Below, in pieces: positions 1 through 9,043 of a stretch of DNA of 64,000 bases. Origin of the DNA: Glaciimonas sp. CA11.2. Its GTDB lineage: Bacteria; Pseudomonadota; Gammaproteobacteria; Burkholderiales; Burkholderiaceae_D. The position numbers and the translations under genes were made by a program. The notes beneath the pieces are model-generated. The model searched no databases, was not told the DNA's origin, and saw nothing but the letters and a program-made list of their open reading frames with translations. How positions within the stretch are numbered: the stretch's first letter is position 1; every line of letters starts with the position of its first letter. Where the stretch lies: contig NZ_JAVIWL010000001.1 of the NCBI RefSeq assembly GCF_034314045.1, positions 496,001 to 560,000 on the forward strand, given 5' to 3'.

Positions 1-601
1 GCTGGTGGCAAAATCAGCATTCCACGTGATCGCTCAGCGTGTTTCCGTGCGGGTTATTGAACCGGATCGGTAGAACTGAAGGTTTCAAGAATCGCATTAA
101 TGCTTTGGTTGTTAATTTAGACAGAGAGCCATTAATGAACGAAAAAAAAGACGCGAATAGCGGCCCATAACTGCTCAAAGCATTGCGTGATAGCGCGCAG
201 TTACACTGCACGTAAGCCCGCACATCCGTCGCGCGGCTGTCCTTGTCCAGATTATTATTTTATTTTCATTAATCCTGTGCAATTCTACAAAGCGCGCTTG
301 CGAATTGATATGAGACAATTCTTAAACTGAGATAAGAAATATCCAAAAATTCGGGCAGATTTTTATTGGCTATTTGAGCCAAGCCAAGAAGGTACAATTC
401 GTACCATTGATATGGTTGGCATGCAGGTTTGATGGTGCTGGCTTTTGATATCGTTTGCTGCCTTTTTTTTGCTTTTTTTCTACCAATTTTTTGTCGTTGT
501 ACGCAATTTCATACTATTCATATTCATAATTTTTTGTGGCCAAGTGGGCTGACTCAAAATTTCATTTCACCGCACTTAACATCGAAATAACCATTTTTTC
601 C
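1..601. other. Non-coding region at window start
   Basis: I see no convincing gene here. A 69-codon minus-strand open frame (14-223) has no recognisable motif and no ribosome binding site, so I do not annotate it. The stretch 440-535 is T-rich. A GTG at 536 could extend the following transporter by 22 residues, but the extension is not hydrophobic and is not typical of the family. Confidence 0.5.
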
Positions 602-1498
602 ATGTATATCATTAACCTGTTGCTCCCCGATTTCACCCTGATCCTGCTTGGCGTTATTTTGCGGCGGACGACCGATTGGGGCGATGCCTTCTGGACCGGT
701 GCCGAGAAGTTGGTGTATTACCTGCTTTTTCCTGCTTTGCTGTTTTATTCCACCGCGCGTACCGTATTGCATTTCGATACCACCGGAAAAATGCTCATGG
801 TGGGATTAACGGCGCTTGGTGTGGCGATCATCCTGACCTGGATCGGCAAGCCGTTTTTGAAAGCAACGCCGATGGATTATGAGTCGGGTATGCAAACCGG
901 CTATCGCTTCAATTCCTATATGGCGTTGGCGCTGGCGTCACGTATGGCGGGGGAAGAAGGTACGGGATTGATGGCATTGTTGATCGGCTTTGGCGTGCCG
1001 CTGTGTAACCTGGCGGCGGTGCACTCGCTGGTGCATAAAAACGGCGGGTTGTTGAAGGAACTGGCAAGAAACCCTTTGTTGGTCGCCACGGCATGTGGCT
1101 TGTTATATAGCTTATCGGGTATGCCAATACCGGATGTCGCCGGTGCGGTCTTGTCGCGACTCGGCAATGCCGCGTTGGCAATTGGCTTATTGCTGGTCGG
1201 TGCAGGTTTGCGTCTTACTGGCGTGCGTCAGGCCAAGTTGATGACGGGATTTTTTCTTACAGTAAAATTACTGGCGCTACCGGCGGCAGCGTTGATACTT
1301 GGTCGCTGGGTGGGATTGGGGGCCTTGCAATTGCAAATAGTCGTGTTGTTCTGTGCATTGCCGACGGCATCAAGCGCTTATATTTTGGCAGCACGGCTTG
1401 GTGGCAACGGACCTTTGGTGGCGTTTTTGGTTTCTGCAGGAACGGTATTGTCGGCGCTGACTTTGCCGTTATGGCTGGGATTGCTGCACTATCGTTAA
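602..1498 (+). CDS. AEC-family (auxin efflux carrier-like) permease
   Basis: Predicted inner-membrane carrier of 298 residues with about ten hydrophobic segments spread over its length, as in the AEC/malonate-efflux family (usual length 300-320). The ATG at 602 is chosen because the protein then begins directly with the first membrane segment (MYIINLLLPDFTLILLG), the usual family start; an upstream GTG at 536 is in frame but adds a polar tail. The stretch GYRFNSYMALALA near residue 100 is typical of these carriers. The substrate cannot be read from sequence; small organic anions are usual for the family. The gene stands alone, convergent with queG 22 bp downstream. Confidence 0.8.
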   Translation: MYIINLLLPDFTLILLGVILRRTTDWGDAFWTGAEKLVYYLLFPALLFYSTARTVLHFDTTGKMLMVGLTALGVAIILTWIGKPFLKATPMDYESGMQTGYRFNSYMALALASRMAGEEGTGLMALLIGFGVPLCNLAAVHSLVHKNGGLLKELARNPLLVATACGLLYSLSGMPIPDVAGAVLSRLGNAALAIGLLLVGAGLRLTGVRQAKLMTGFFLTVKLLALPAAALILGRWVGLGALQLQIVVLFCALPTASSAYILAARLGGNGPLVAFLVSAGTVLSALTLPLWLGLLHYR

Positions 1499-1519
1499 TT
1501 ACGCTGCATCTGCATCAGA

Positions 1520-2731
1520 TTACAGTCCGTACTGCTGCAATGCCCATTCAACATGCTCGCGAATCAAGGCAGATGGATCGTCGGCACGGGTTTGTAAGGC
1601 AGCGATGATTTCTGATGCATTATGCGTTGTTATGGCCGTTGCGGCTGTATTACCCAATCCGATCGCAATATTACGCAACCATCGCTCGTGCCCTATCCTG
1701 CGAATCGGGCTGCCTTGTAAGCGCTCATTAAATTGGGCTTCGGTCCAGCTAAACAGCTCTACTAACGTGGCGTTATCGAGACCGTTACGTACATCAAAAT
1801 CATTCAACGTGGACGGTTGAGCAAACTTATTCCACGGACAAAATAACTGACAATCATCACAGCCGTACACGCGGTTGCCGATCAAGGCTCGAAATTCCAG
1901 CGGAATGCTGCCTTTTAATTCTATTGTCAAATAGGAAATACAACGGCGTGCATCCAAAGTATAGGGCGCGATAATGGCCTTGGTCGGACACACGTCGATA
2001 CAGGCGCTACATTGACCACAATGGGACGTGATCGGTGCATCCGTTGGGAGTGGCATATCCGTCAGCATCTCGCCTAGAAAAAATAACGAACCGGCTTCAC
2101 GGTTCAACAGTAAGGTATGCTTTCCGCGCCAACCTAAACCCGCCTTTTGCGCTAGCGCGACCTCCATCACCGGTGCGGAGTCGGTAAATACACGATAACC
2201 AAAGGGACCAATTTCGGCGGTAATGCGATCTGCCAATTGCTGCAAGCGCGAACGTAACACCTTGTGATAGTCACGACCACGTGCATATAGCGATACCGTA
2301 GCCGACGTGGATGCACCGGGCTGAAGCCGATTTTTCTCACGCTGACGCCATGCGGCATCGCTATCTTGCGGCAAATAATCCATGCGCACGCTAATCGATC
2401 GAATGGTGCCCGGCACCAATTCTGCGGGTCGCGCACGCTTTAAACCGTGTGCTGCCATATAATCCATGTCACCGTGATATCCGAGCGCAAGCCAAGTCTC
2501 GAAGCCAGCTTCTTGTTGCGACAGATCGACATCCGTAATCCGCACGTCAGCAAAACCCAATTCGCGCCCCCACGCCTTGATGGTGGCGGCAAGCGCAACC
2601 ATTGCGGTGGGGTTATGATCGCGTTTGATATCGTTATTGATATCGGTGCTGTTGTCGACGCTGTGATCGATGCCGTGATCGTTAAGATCAGCGCGATTCA
2701 AGGCGGTTTCAGTAAAATGCGGTAGAGACAT
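1520..2731 (-). CDS. queG: Epoxyqueuosine reductase QueG
   Basis: Cobalamin-dependent iron-sulfur enzyme that reduces epoxyqueuosine to queuosine in tRNA. Two ferredoxin-like cysteine clusters are visible: CGQCSACIDVCP in the middle, then CISYL followed by CDDCQLFCPW, the pattern that defines QueG. A C-terminal helical segment follows (GHERWLRNIAIGLGN), resembling the family's HEAT-like tail. The first 43 residues are low-complexity, rich in Asp, Asn and His, and are not part of the usual fold. A second in-frame ATG at 2602 (MVALAATIKAWGREL) matches the ordinary family start and may be the true one. The gene is divergent from tsaE, with a 41 bp gap from the longer start. Confidence 0.93.
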   Translation of the reverse strand: MSLPHFTETALNRADLNDHGIDHSVDNSTDINNDIKRDHNPTAMVALAATIKAWGRELGFADVRITDVDLSQQEAGFETWLALGYHGDMDYMAAHGLKRARPAELVPGTIRSISVRMDYLPQDSDAAWRQREKNRLQPGASTSATVSLYARGRDYHKVLRSRLQQLADRITAEIGPFGYRVFTDSAPVMEVALAQKAGLGWRGKHTLLLNREAGSLFFLGEMLTDMPLPTDAPITSHCGQCSACIDVCPTKAIIAPYTLDARRCISYLTIELKGSIPLEFRALIGNRVYGCDDCQLFCPWNKFAQPSTLNDFDVRNGLDNATLVELFSWTEAQFNERLQGSPIRRIGHERWLRNIAIGLGNTAATAITTHNASEIIAALQTRADDPSALIREHVEWALQQYGL

Positions 2732-2772
2732 CAGGACATCAACTCATCAATGACAGAGGACTATTTTACGAG

Positions 2773-3258
2773 ATGCAAGACTTTACCTTTCATCTACATG
2801 ACGAAGCAGGTACGTTTGCCCTTGGTGCTGCATTATCACGGGCGCTGGCACCGGGTCTGACGATTTATTTGCATGGGGACCTTGGGGCTGGCAAAACAGC
2901 ACTGACCCGCGCCTTATTGCATGCTGCCGGTTATACCGGCCACGTCAAAAGCCCAACTTATACTTTGGTGGAACCTTATACCGTCAATATAAATCAACAA
3001 ACGGTCGAAGTGATGCATTTTGACCTGTATCGCATGGGAAGTCCGGAAGAATTTCTAGAAGCCGGTTTCCGCGAGCATTTCAATGATTCCAATATTTGCA
3101 TCGTTGAATGGCCCGAAAAAGCAGAAAATATTCTACCAACACCAGACATAAACGTCATTCTCAGCGTCTCAGGAGACGGGCGTGATGTAAAATTGTGCGG
3201 CGTAACCGATAAAGGTAATCAATGTCTCGCTCGACTGAAATTTGCACCAAACCTCTGA
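2773..3258 (+). CDS. tsaE: tRNA threonylcarbamoyladenosine biosynthesis ATPase TsaE
   Basis: P-loop ATPase of 161 residues that works with TsaB and TsaD to make the t6A modification at position 37 of ANN-reading tRNAs. The Walker A motif is GDLGAGKTALTRA near residue 36, followed by the family signature SPTYTLVEPY and HFDLYRM. Length is normal for the family. Its 3' end overlaps the start of amiC by 37 bp, an arrangement common in beta- and gammaproteobacteria, so the two are probably translated from one message. Confidence 0.93.
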   Translation: MQDFTFHLHDEAGTFALGAALSRALAPGLTIYLHGDLGAGKTALTRALLHAAGYTGHVKSPTYTLVEPYTVNINQQTVEVMHFDLYRMGSPEEFLEAGFREHFNDSNICIVEWPEKAENILPTPDINVILSVSGDGRDVKLCGVTDKGNQCLARLKFAPNL

Positions 3259-4574
3259 AGTCCAAAAGCCGCCGTACCATTCTCAAAGCAGGTGGAACGC
3301 TGCTTATTTCGGTTGTCGCGCCACTGACCTCGCAATCTGCACGGGCCGCACAAATTCTTGCGGTACGGGTCTGGCCTGCTGACGACTATACCCGCGTTAC
3401 GCTGGAAAATGATGTCGAACTAAAAGCTACCCATTTTCTGGTGCAAAATCCTGCCCGAATGGTGGTCGATATCGAAGGGATTGAACTGAATCCGGCACTG
3501 AAAGAACTGGTCGCCAAAATTCAATCGAACGATCCTTATATTAAGCAGGTTCGGGTTGGTCAGAATCGACCAAATGTGGTCCGTCTGGTGTTTGACCTGA
3601 AAGATCAGGTCGTACCGCAGGTCTTTACGCTGGACCCAATCGGGAATTACAAATACCGTTTGGTGTTCGATTTGTATCCACTAGTGCCGCCCGATCCAAT
3701 TGCCATGATGATCCAAAAAGGCGAATGGCCGACAGCGGAGCCGGGAGAGATCGTCCCGCCAGTAGCAGTCACCAAGCCAGTACCGGTGGTGCCACCGCCA
3801 GAACCGCCGGTGGCAAGGGTTGATCCCAAAGCGCAGAGAAAACTTGAGAAGTCGCCCACCATGACGCGGATGATCACCATTGCACTTGACCCCGGTCATG
3901 GCGGTGAAGATCCTGGCGCAACCGGTAGTCGCGGCAATCATGAAAAAGATATCGTGCTCGCCATCGCCAAGCGCCTTAAAGCCAAGATTGAACAGCAGCC
4001 TAATATGCGCGTAATGCTAACGCGTGACGCTGATTTCTTTGTGCCACTAGGTATGCGGGTGCAGAAGGCACGTAAAGTTCAGGCTGACTTATTTGTCTCG
4101 ATCCATGCCGATGCTTTCGTGACACCCACTGCGCGTGGCTCGTCCGTTTTTGCATTGTCTGAAAAAGGTGCCACTTCGACCGCCGCCCGCTGGATGGCCA
4201 ACCGAGAAAACGCCTCAGATTTGATTGGCGGGGTGAATATCAAAAGTCATGACAAGCAACTTGCGGGCGTTTTGCTCGATTTGTCTACCACTGCGCAAAT
4301 CAATGACAGTATGAAACTTGCCAGCGCGGTCCTTGGTGAAATCGGCGGTATTAATAGGCTTCACAAAGGGTCGGTCGAACAAGCCGGTTTCGCAGTGCTT
4401 AAAGCGCCTGATATCCCAAGTATTCTGATTGAAACCGCCTTCATCTCAAACCCGGAAGAAGAAGCCAAACTGACCGACAACGCCTATCAGGACAAAATGG
4501 CCGACGCCATACTGACCGGCATTAAGAAGTATTTCTCGCACAATCCGCCACTGTCCAAGAACCAGATGACATAA
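3222..4574 (+). CDS. amiC: Exported N-acetylmuramoyl-L-alanine amidase (AmiC type)
   Basis: Periplasmic zinc amidase that cleaves the amide bond between MurNAc and the stem peptide during daughter-cell separation. The N-terminus carries a twin-arginine signal (KSRRTILKAGG) with a likely cleavage after SARA. An AMIN domain follows (about residues 45-145), then a Pro/Val-rich linker (about 170-205), then an Amidase_3 domain. Expected metal and catalytic residues are present: His in DPGHGGEDPG, Glu in NHEKDIVLA, His in SIHADAF, and the catalytic Glu in ILIETAFISN. It overlaps tsaE and is followed by a good terminator. Confidence 0.93.
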   Translation: MSRSTEICTKPLKSKSRRTILKAGGTLLISVVAPLTSQSARAAQILAVRVWPADDYTRVTLENDVELKATHFLVQNPARMVVDIEGIELNPALKELVAKIQSNDPYIKQVRVGQNRPNVVRLVFDLKDQVVPQVFTLDPIGNYKYRLVFDLYPLVPPDPIAMMIQKGEWPTAEPGEIVPPVAVTKPVPVVPPPEPPVARVDPKAQRKLEKSPTMTRMITIALDPGHGGEDPGATGSRGNHEKDIVLAIAKRLKAKIEQQPNMRVMLTRDADFFVPLGMRVQKARKVQADLFVSIHADAFVTPTARGSSVFALSEKGATSTAARWMANRENASDLIGGVNIKSHDKQLAGVLLDLSTTAQINDSMKLASAVLGEIGGINRLHKGSVEQAGFAVLKAPDIPSILIETAFISNPEEEAKLTDNAYQDKMADAILTGIKKYFSHNPPLSKNQMT

Positions 4575-4615
4575 CTAGTATCTGCTCACCGCTTTTGGTG
4601 GCAATGTGCAGACAT

Positions 4616-4658
4616 AAAAAAAGGGTATGGCGCAAACAAATGCGTCATACCTTTTTTT
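4616..4658 (+). terminator. Rho-independent terminator after amiC
   Basis: Arms GGTATGGCGCA (4624-4634) and TGCGTCATACC (4641-4651) pair with one mismatch around a six-base loop. The stem is flanked by an A-run on the left and seven Ts on the right, so it may also act for minus-strand transcripts. Confidence 0.85.
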
Positions 4659-4751
4659 ACATCTGATCCATCGCTCTGATGGCAGCAGATTACATCAGCA
4701 TTAAAGCACCATAAATCTTAGGCTGTACAACAAGCTGCATTTTCAGCAGCC

Positions 4752-5402
4752 CTAAGCTTGCTGCCCTTTTAGCTTTTGATACAGTTTCCATATCGCACCC
4801 AAAACCACAGGGATCGCTGCTGCGCCGACGCCAAGCAATACAATCGTATTTAAATGATCACGAATGATTGGCATATTTCCAAAGAAATATCCCGCTGACA
4901 CCAGACCGACGACCCATAACAAAGCGCCAGTGATGTTGAAAAACTGAAACTTTGAAAATGTCATCTTGGACACGCCAGCCACAAAGGGCGCGAAAGTGCG
5001 GACAATGGGGACGAAGCGCGACAAAATGATGGTTTTTCCGCCATGATGTTCATAAAACGCATGCGTCCTTTGTAAAGCCTTTTGGTCCAGCCATCGATAA
5101 TCGTGGGAGTAGACTTTCTCCCCGATCTTGCTACCGATCCAATAATTCAGCGTATTACCAGTGGTCGCCGCGATGATCAGCAAACCCATCAATAGCCAAA
5201 TATTCATTTCGCCCATCGCGCAAAATGCACCGCCGATAAACAGCAATGTATCGCCAGGCAAAAATGGGAATACAACCAATCCTGTTTCACAAAAGACAAT
5301 TAAAAATAACACCATATAGATTAAGGTGCCGTATTCCTTAATCAAGAATCCTAAGGATTTGTCAACGTGCAGAATCACGTCGATGAATTGCATAAAGTCC
5401 AT
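4752..5402 (-). CDS. DedA/VTT-family inner-membrane protein
   Basis: 216-residue membrane protein of the DedA (SNARE-associated, VTT) family, whose members act as lipid scramblases or flippases such as undecaprenyl-phosphate carriers. Family signatures are visible: the re-entrant loop FPFLPGDTLLFIGGAF near residues 46-62, GxxxGxxLNYWIGxxxG, and SRFVPIVRTFAPFVAGVSKM near residue 125, which contains the conserved Arg residues. Several hydrophobic helices cover the rest. Length is normal. It is a single gene convergent with amiC; which lipid it moves cannot be told from sequence. Confidence 0.9.
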   Translation of the reverse strand: MDFMQFIDVILHVDKSLGFLIKEYGTLIYMVLFLIVFCETGLVVFPFLPGDTLLFIGGAFCAMGEMNIWLLMGLLIIAATTGNTLNYWIGSKIGEKVYSHDYRWLDQKALQRTHAFYEHHGGKTIILSRFVPIVRTFAPFVAGVSKMTFSKFQFFNITGALLWVVGLVSAGYFFGNMPIIRDHLNTIVLLGVGAAAIPVVLGAIWKLYQKLKGQQA

Positions 5403-5733
5403 AACTCTCCTAATGGTTGCGCGAAATAATACACTACACGGTTAGCCGAAAAAGCCAATGTCACTAAAAAAAATCACACACGGATTACCAGTAGACGACC
5501 GTTCATGCGCGAAACGATCGTAAATCAACGAAAATCATAAAACGCTCTTGCCGGTCTGTGCCGGTCAAAAGTAGTGCTTATACAAAACTTCCCCACCAGT
5601 ACCACCTGACGACGGCCTTAATAAGGTGGTCGTCAGGTGCGCCACCGCTTGAGCGGTCTTGCGTCCATCCTAAAAAATAGAGATACCTTACTCCAGACAA
5701 GAATCAAGCTTCAGGGTTCGGTATAATCTGTAA
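5403..5733. other. Intergenic region with a long hairpin
   Basis: Divergent spacer between the DedA gene and mutL, so it should hold both promoters; I cannot fix them. It contains a nested hairpin at 5603-5639: CACCTGACGAC (5603-5613) pairs perfectly with GTCGTCAGGTG (5629-5639), and CCTT/AAGG pair inside. There is no T-run, so it is not an ordinary terminator; it could be a REP-like element or an RNA structure. Confidence 0.5.
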
Positions 5734-7590
5734 ATGAATGCTCCATTGCCCTCCTTTCGTGCTATCCAGGCTCTTCCTGACAACCTTATTTCGCAGATTG
5801 CTGCCGGAGAGGTGGTGGAACGACCATCTGCGGTTGTTAAAGAACTACTAGAGAATGCGCTCGATGCTGGCGCAACCCAGATCACCGTCCGGCTCGAACA
5901 AGGTGGCATAAAACGCATTTCCATTACCGATAACGGCCGCGGCATCTCTCCAGAGCAGTTGCCGCTCGCGCTGGCACGCCACGCCACTTCAAAAATAACA
6001 TCCCTACACGATCTTGAGAATGTAGCAACCCTGGGTTTTCGCGGCGAAGCACTGGCCTCCATCGCCTCGGTTTCGCAGATGACTTTCACTTCCCGCACTG
6101 CCGATGCCGCCCATGCTTGCGAAATCGACGGTAGTACGCTCGTCGTCACACCGTCGTCCGGCGGCCAAGGCAGCACGGTCAATGTCCAGGATTTGTATTT
6201 CAATACACCTGCACGCCGCAAATTTTTAAAATCCGACCAGACCGAATACGGCCATTGTGCTGAAGTGGTCCGCCGCATTGCGTTGTCACGGCCAGATGTT
6301 GCGTTTTCACTATCGCACAATGGTAAAACCGTCGATCACTGGCTAGCCACCGAAAGTGCCAAACGCAGCGCCAGCATACTTGGCACCGAATTTGCCGAAG
6401 CCAGATTGCCGCTAGACGAAAGCGCCGGCACCTTACGCTTATATGGCTTCGTCGGACTTCCGACCGCCTCCAAAGCGCGTGGCGATTCGCAGTATTTTTA
6501 TGTTAATGGCCGCTTCGTGCGCGATAAAGTACTCATGCATGCGGTCCGTGCAGCTTATCAAGACGTACTGCATGGCGATCGCTTTCCAACGTATGTACTG
6601 GCATTGGATCTGGACCCGTCGCTGGTAGACGTCAATGTCCACCCATCCAAAATTGAGGTGCGCTTTCGCGATAGCCGGTCGATCCACCAATTCATTTATC
6701 ACGCGGTCAATCGCGCGTTAGCGCTCACTTCTGCGACATCCTTTGGCACCACGCCAGCGCCGATACCCGCGCCCAGTGGCGCGATGCCGTGGATGCGTGG
6801 CTCCGCCGAACACTTACAAGCTATTTTGCAGCCACAACCGCATCAACAGACCACATTTGGTGGGCAATTTAGAGGAAATACTTATCCCGGCGTAGCACAG
6901 TCACCGACCCAATACGGCGCCTTGTTTAATCAAGCCACACCAACAAACCCCTCCGCGGCGCTGGGTGTTGGTATGCCTGATGCCCACCAGACCAACGCGA
7001 ACGATGAATTCCCGCTCGGCTTCGCATTGGCCCAATTACACGGCATTTACATCCTCGCGCAAAATGCCAAAGGTTTAGTGTTAGTGGATATGCATGCCGC
7101 GCATGAGCGCATTTTGTACGAGCAACTCAAAGATGCATTGGACGAAAACGCCATGCAAGTTCAGCCGTTACTGATTCCTGTGACGTTTTTTGCAGATGAC
7201 GTGGAAGTCGGCACGGTTGAAGAAAATCAGGAAATCCTGAAATCGCTAGGATTCGACATTGCCGCAATGTCGCCGACAACGCTGGCTGTGCGTGCCGTTC
7301 CCGCGCTATTAAAAAATGCCGATGCCCAAACGCTTGCGCGAGATGTGCTGCGGGATGTCCGCGAATTTGGCGGCTCAAGAGTATTGGTAGAACGCCGCAA
7401 TGCATTGCTCGGCACTCTCGCTTGTCACACAGCGGTGCGTGCCAACCGACATTTGACCGTGCCAGAAATGAACGCCCTACTACGCCAAATGGAAGCCACC
7501 GACCGCGCCGACCAATGCAATCATGGTCGTCCGACATGGAGCCAACTGGCAATGTCCGACCTCGATAAACTCTTTTTGCGTGGGCAATAA
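5734..7590 (+). CDS. mutL: DNA mismatch repair protein MutL
   Basis: 618-residue GHKL ATPase that couples MutS recognition of mismatches to strand incision. N-terminal motifs are complete: LISQIAAGEVVERPSAVVKE with ENALDAGA, then DNGRGI, then LGFRGEALASIASV. A Pro/Gln-rich linker covers about residues 345-425. The C-terminal dimerisation domain contains DMHAAHERILYE near residue 452, which fits the DQHA(x)2E(x)4E metal-binding motif of MutL proteins with latent endonuclease activity. It also has ACHTAVRAN and CNHGRPTW, which resemble the other metal-site motifs. This suggests a methyl-independent, nicking MutL rather than the E. coli type. Confidence 0.95.
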   Translation: MNAPLPSFRAIQALPDNLISQIAAGEVVERPSAVVKELLENALDAGATQITVRLEQGGIKRISITDNGRGISPEQLPLALARHATSKITSLHDLENVATLGFRGEALASIASVSQMTFTSRTADAAHACEIDGSTLVVTPSSGGQGSTVNVQDLYFNTPARRKFLKSDQTEYGHCAEVVRRIALSRPDVAFSLSHNGKTVDHWLATESAKRSASILGTEFAEARLPLDESAGTLRLYGFVGLPTASKARGDSQYFYVNGRFVRDKVLMHAVRAAYQDVLHGDRFPTYVLALDLDPSLVDVNVHPSKIEVRFRDSRSIHQFIYHAVNRALALTSATSFGTTPAPIPAPSGAMPWMRGSAEHLQAILQPQPHQQTTFGGQFRGNTYPGVAQSPTQYGALFNQATPTNPSAALGVGMPDAHQTNANDEFPLGFALAQLHGIYILAQNAKGLVLVDMHAAHERILYEQLKDALDENAMQVQPLLIPVTFFADDVEVGTVEENQEILKSLGFDIAAMSPTTLAVRAVPALLKNADAQTLARDVLRDVREFGGSRVLVERRNALLGTLACHTAVRANRHLTVPEMNALLRQMEATDRADQCNHGRPTWSQLAMSDLDKLFLRGQ

Positions 7591-7871
7591 CTGCAATAAG
7601 CCGGAATAGTATCGATCAACGAGAAGCGCAATGTGTGTAATCCGCCCAAAAGTCATGGCCGCCAATGACCCTCGACTGAATACGATCAGTACCTAATATT
7701 CAAGTCAAGCTCAGGTCGACTTCACGTAAAATTCACGCAATCATCAATTTTGCTCCGACGCTTGCCACCATGCAAAGACCCGGACAAACAAATACCGGAG
7801 TGATGACGGAACGGTAGCGCTATGCGCGGCCTGAACCAGCACAATAACGTAAGCCAAAAACTGATAACCGC

Positions 7872-8843
7872 ATGAATCAATCCGCACCAAAACGCCCGCT
7901 CGTAATCGCCATCATGGGCCCCACTGCCTCCGGCAAAACTGCAGCCGCGCTCGAGATCGCCCGTCACATTCCGTCCGAAATTATCTCGGTCGACTCCGCG
8001 CTGGTCTATCGCGGCATGGACATCGGCACCGCCAAACCAACCCCCGCCGAACGCGCCGCTGCGCCGCACCACCTCATTGATATCATTGACCCGACGCAAT
8101 CGTATTCGGCCATGCAATTTTGCGACGACACGCTGGCTTTGATCGAACAAATACACGCCCGCGGCAAGCTCGCCCTCATGGTCGGCGGCACCATGCTCTA
8201 CTTCAAAGCTCTGCGCGATGGCCTAGATACACTGCCGCAAGCCGATCCCGCACTACGCGCCCGCTTAGACGCCGAAGCCGCAATTATCGGCGTGCCAGGA
8301 ATGCACGCCAAGTTAGCGCTACTCGACCCGCTCACCGCAGAGCGCCTCAAACCCAACGACAGCCAACGCATCCAACGCGCCCTTGAAATTATCGAACTCA
8401 GCGGTCATACCATGTCATCGCTACTGACCAACAAACCGCCCCCGCAACTTCCGTTCGATGTATTGCCGATCGCGCTGGAACCGTCCGACCGCAGCGTACT
8501 GCACAGCCGCATCACCCAACGCTTCGATATGATGCTTGACAGCAACGACGGCGGACTCGTCGCCGAAGTCGAATCCCTACGCGCCCGTGGCGACCTGCAT
8601 CTAGGCTTGCCATCGATGCGCTGCGTCGGCTATCGCCAAACCTGGGAATATCTCGACGGCCAATACGATTTCAACGAAATGCGCGAAAAAGGCATCGTCG
8701 CCACCCGCCAACTAGCCAAACGTCAACTCACCTGGCTTCGCGCAATGCCCGACCGCATCATCATCGATTGCATCGGTAATAATGTTGCCAATACGGTATT
8801 GGATACCGTTATCCAGGCTCAGGATCAAAACCAGCCAAAATAA
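7872..8843 (+). CDS. miaA: tRNA dimethylallyltransferase MiaA
   Basis: 323-residue enzyme that transfers dimethylallyl to A37 of tRNAs reading UNN codons. The P-loop [15 protein letters not shown] lies at residues 15-29, followed by [19 protein letters not shown] and [15 protein letters not shown], all hallmarks of the family. The substrate-contact segment [11 protein letters not shown] and the later [14 protein letters not shown] are also present. A 281 bp spacer separates it from mutL; I see no gene in that spacer. Third-position GC is higher than in the island to the right, consistent with core genome. Confidence 0.95.
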   Translation: MNQSAPKRPLVIAIMGPTASGKTAAALEIARHIPSEIISVDSALVYRGMDIGTAKPTPAERAAAPHHLIDIIDPTQSYSAMQFCDDTLALIEQIHARGKLALMVGGTMLYFKALRDGLDTLPQADPALRARLDAEAAIIGVPGMHAKLALLDPLTAERLKPNDSQRIQRALEIIELSGHTMSSLLTNKPPPQLPFDVLPIALEPSDRSVLHSRITQRFDMMLDSNDGGLVAEVESLRARGDLHLGLPSMRCVGYRQTWEYLDGQYDFNEMREKGIVATRQLAKRQLTWLRAMPDRIIIDCIGNNVANTVLDTVIQAQDQNQPK

Positions 8844-8919
8844 AGCGAAAATCATCAAAATCAGCCCCCAATTCGCTTGACAACAATTGGAGTGATAGAT
8901 CATACTAGCGGGCTTCTTT

Positions 8920-8996
8920 GGTGATATAGCTCAGTTGGTTAGAGCACAGCACTCATAATGCTGGGGTCGGTGGTTCAAATCCACCTATCACCACCA
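8920..8996 (+). tRNA. tRNA with CAT anticodon (elongator tRNA-Met, or Ile2)
   Basis: All four arms fold. The acceptor GGTGATA pairs with TATCACC, the D arm is GCTC/GAGC, the anticodon stem CAGCA/TGCTG holds loop CTCATAA (anticodon CAT), and the T stem GGTGG/CCACC holds TTCAAAT. CCA is encoded. Its 77-nt length and the absence of initiator features point to elongator Met; a lysidine-modified Ile2 tRNA shares this anticodon and cannot be excluded. Its 3' half is the integration site of the island. Confidence 0.93.
8951..8989 (+). repeat. attL: tRNA 3' segment, left end of genomic island
   Basis: 39 bases running from the anticodon loop to the acceptor stem are repeated exactly at 62737-62775. 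After one deleted A, the CCACCA end is repeated too. This is the classic tRNA-gene core for tyrosine integrases. The left copy keeps the complete tRNA, so the gene stays functional after insertion. Confidence 0.9.
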
Positions 8997-9014
8997 AATT
9001 GTTCTAATAAATCA

Positions 9015-9041
9015 AAGGGTTAGCCTAATTCGCTGACCCTT
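9015..9041 (-). terminator. Hairpin between tRNA and integrase 3' end
   Basis: AAGGGTTAGC (9015-9024) pairs with GCTGACCCTT (9032-9041) with one G-U. It sits between the convergent 3' ends of the tRNA and the integrase. The flanks are AT-rich but there is no clean T-run, so its action as a terminator is an inference. Confidence 0.45.
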
Positions 9042-9043
9042 AT

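Noticed and set aside
14..223. 69-codon minus-strand open frame at the window start
   Set aside because: No ribosome site, no motif, and composition like non-coding DNA.
9015..9041. Second att-site arm repeat next to the left integrase
   Set aside because: The inverted repeat has no copy near the right integrase or attR, so it is better read as a hairpin between convergent genes.
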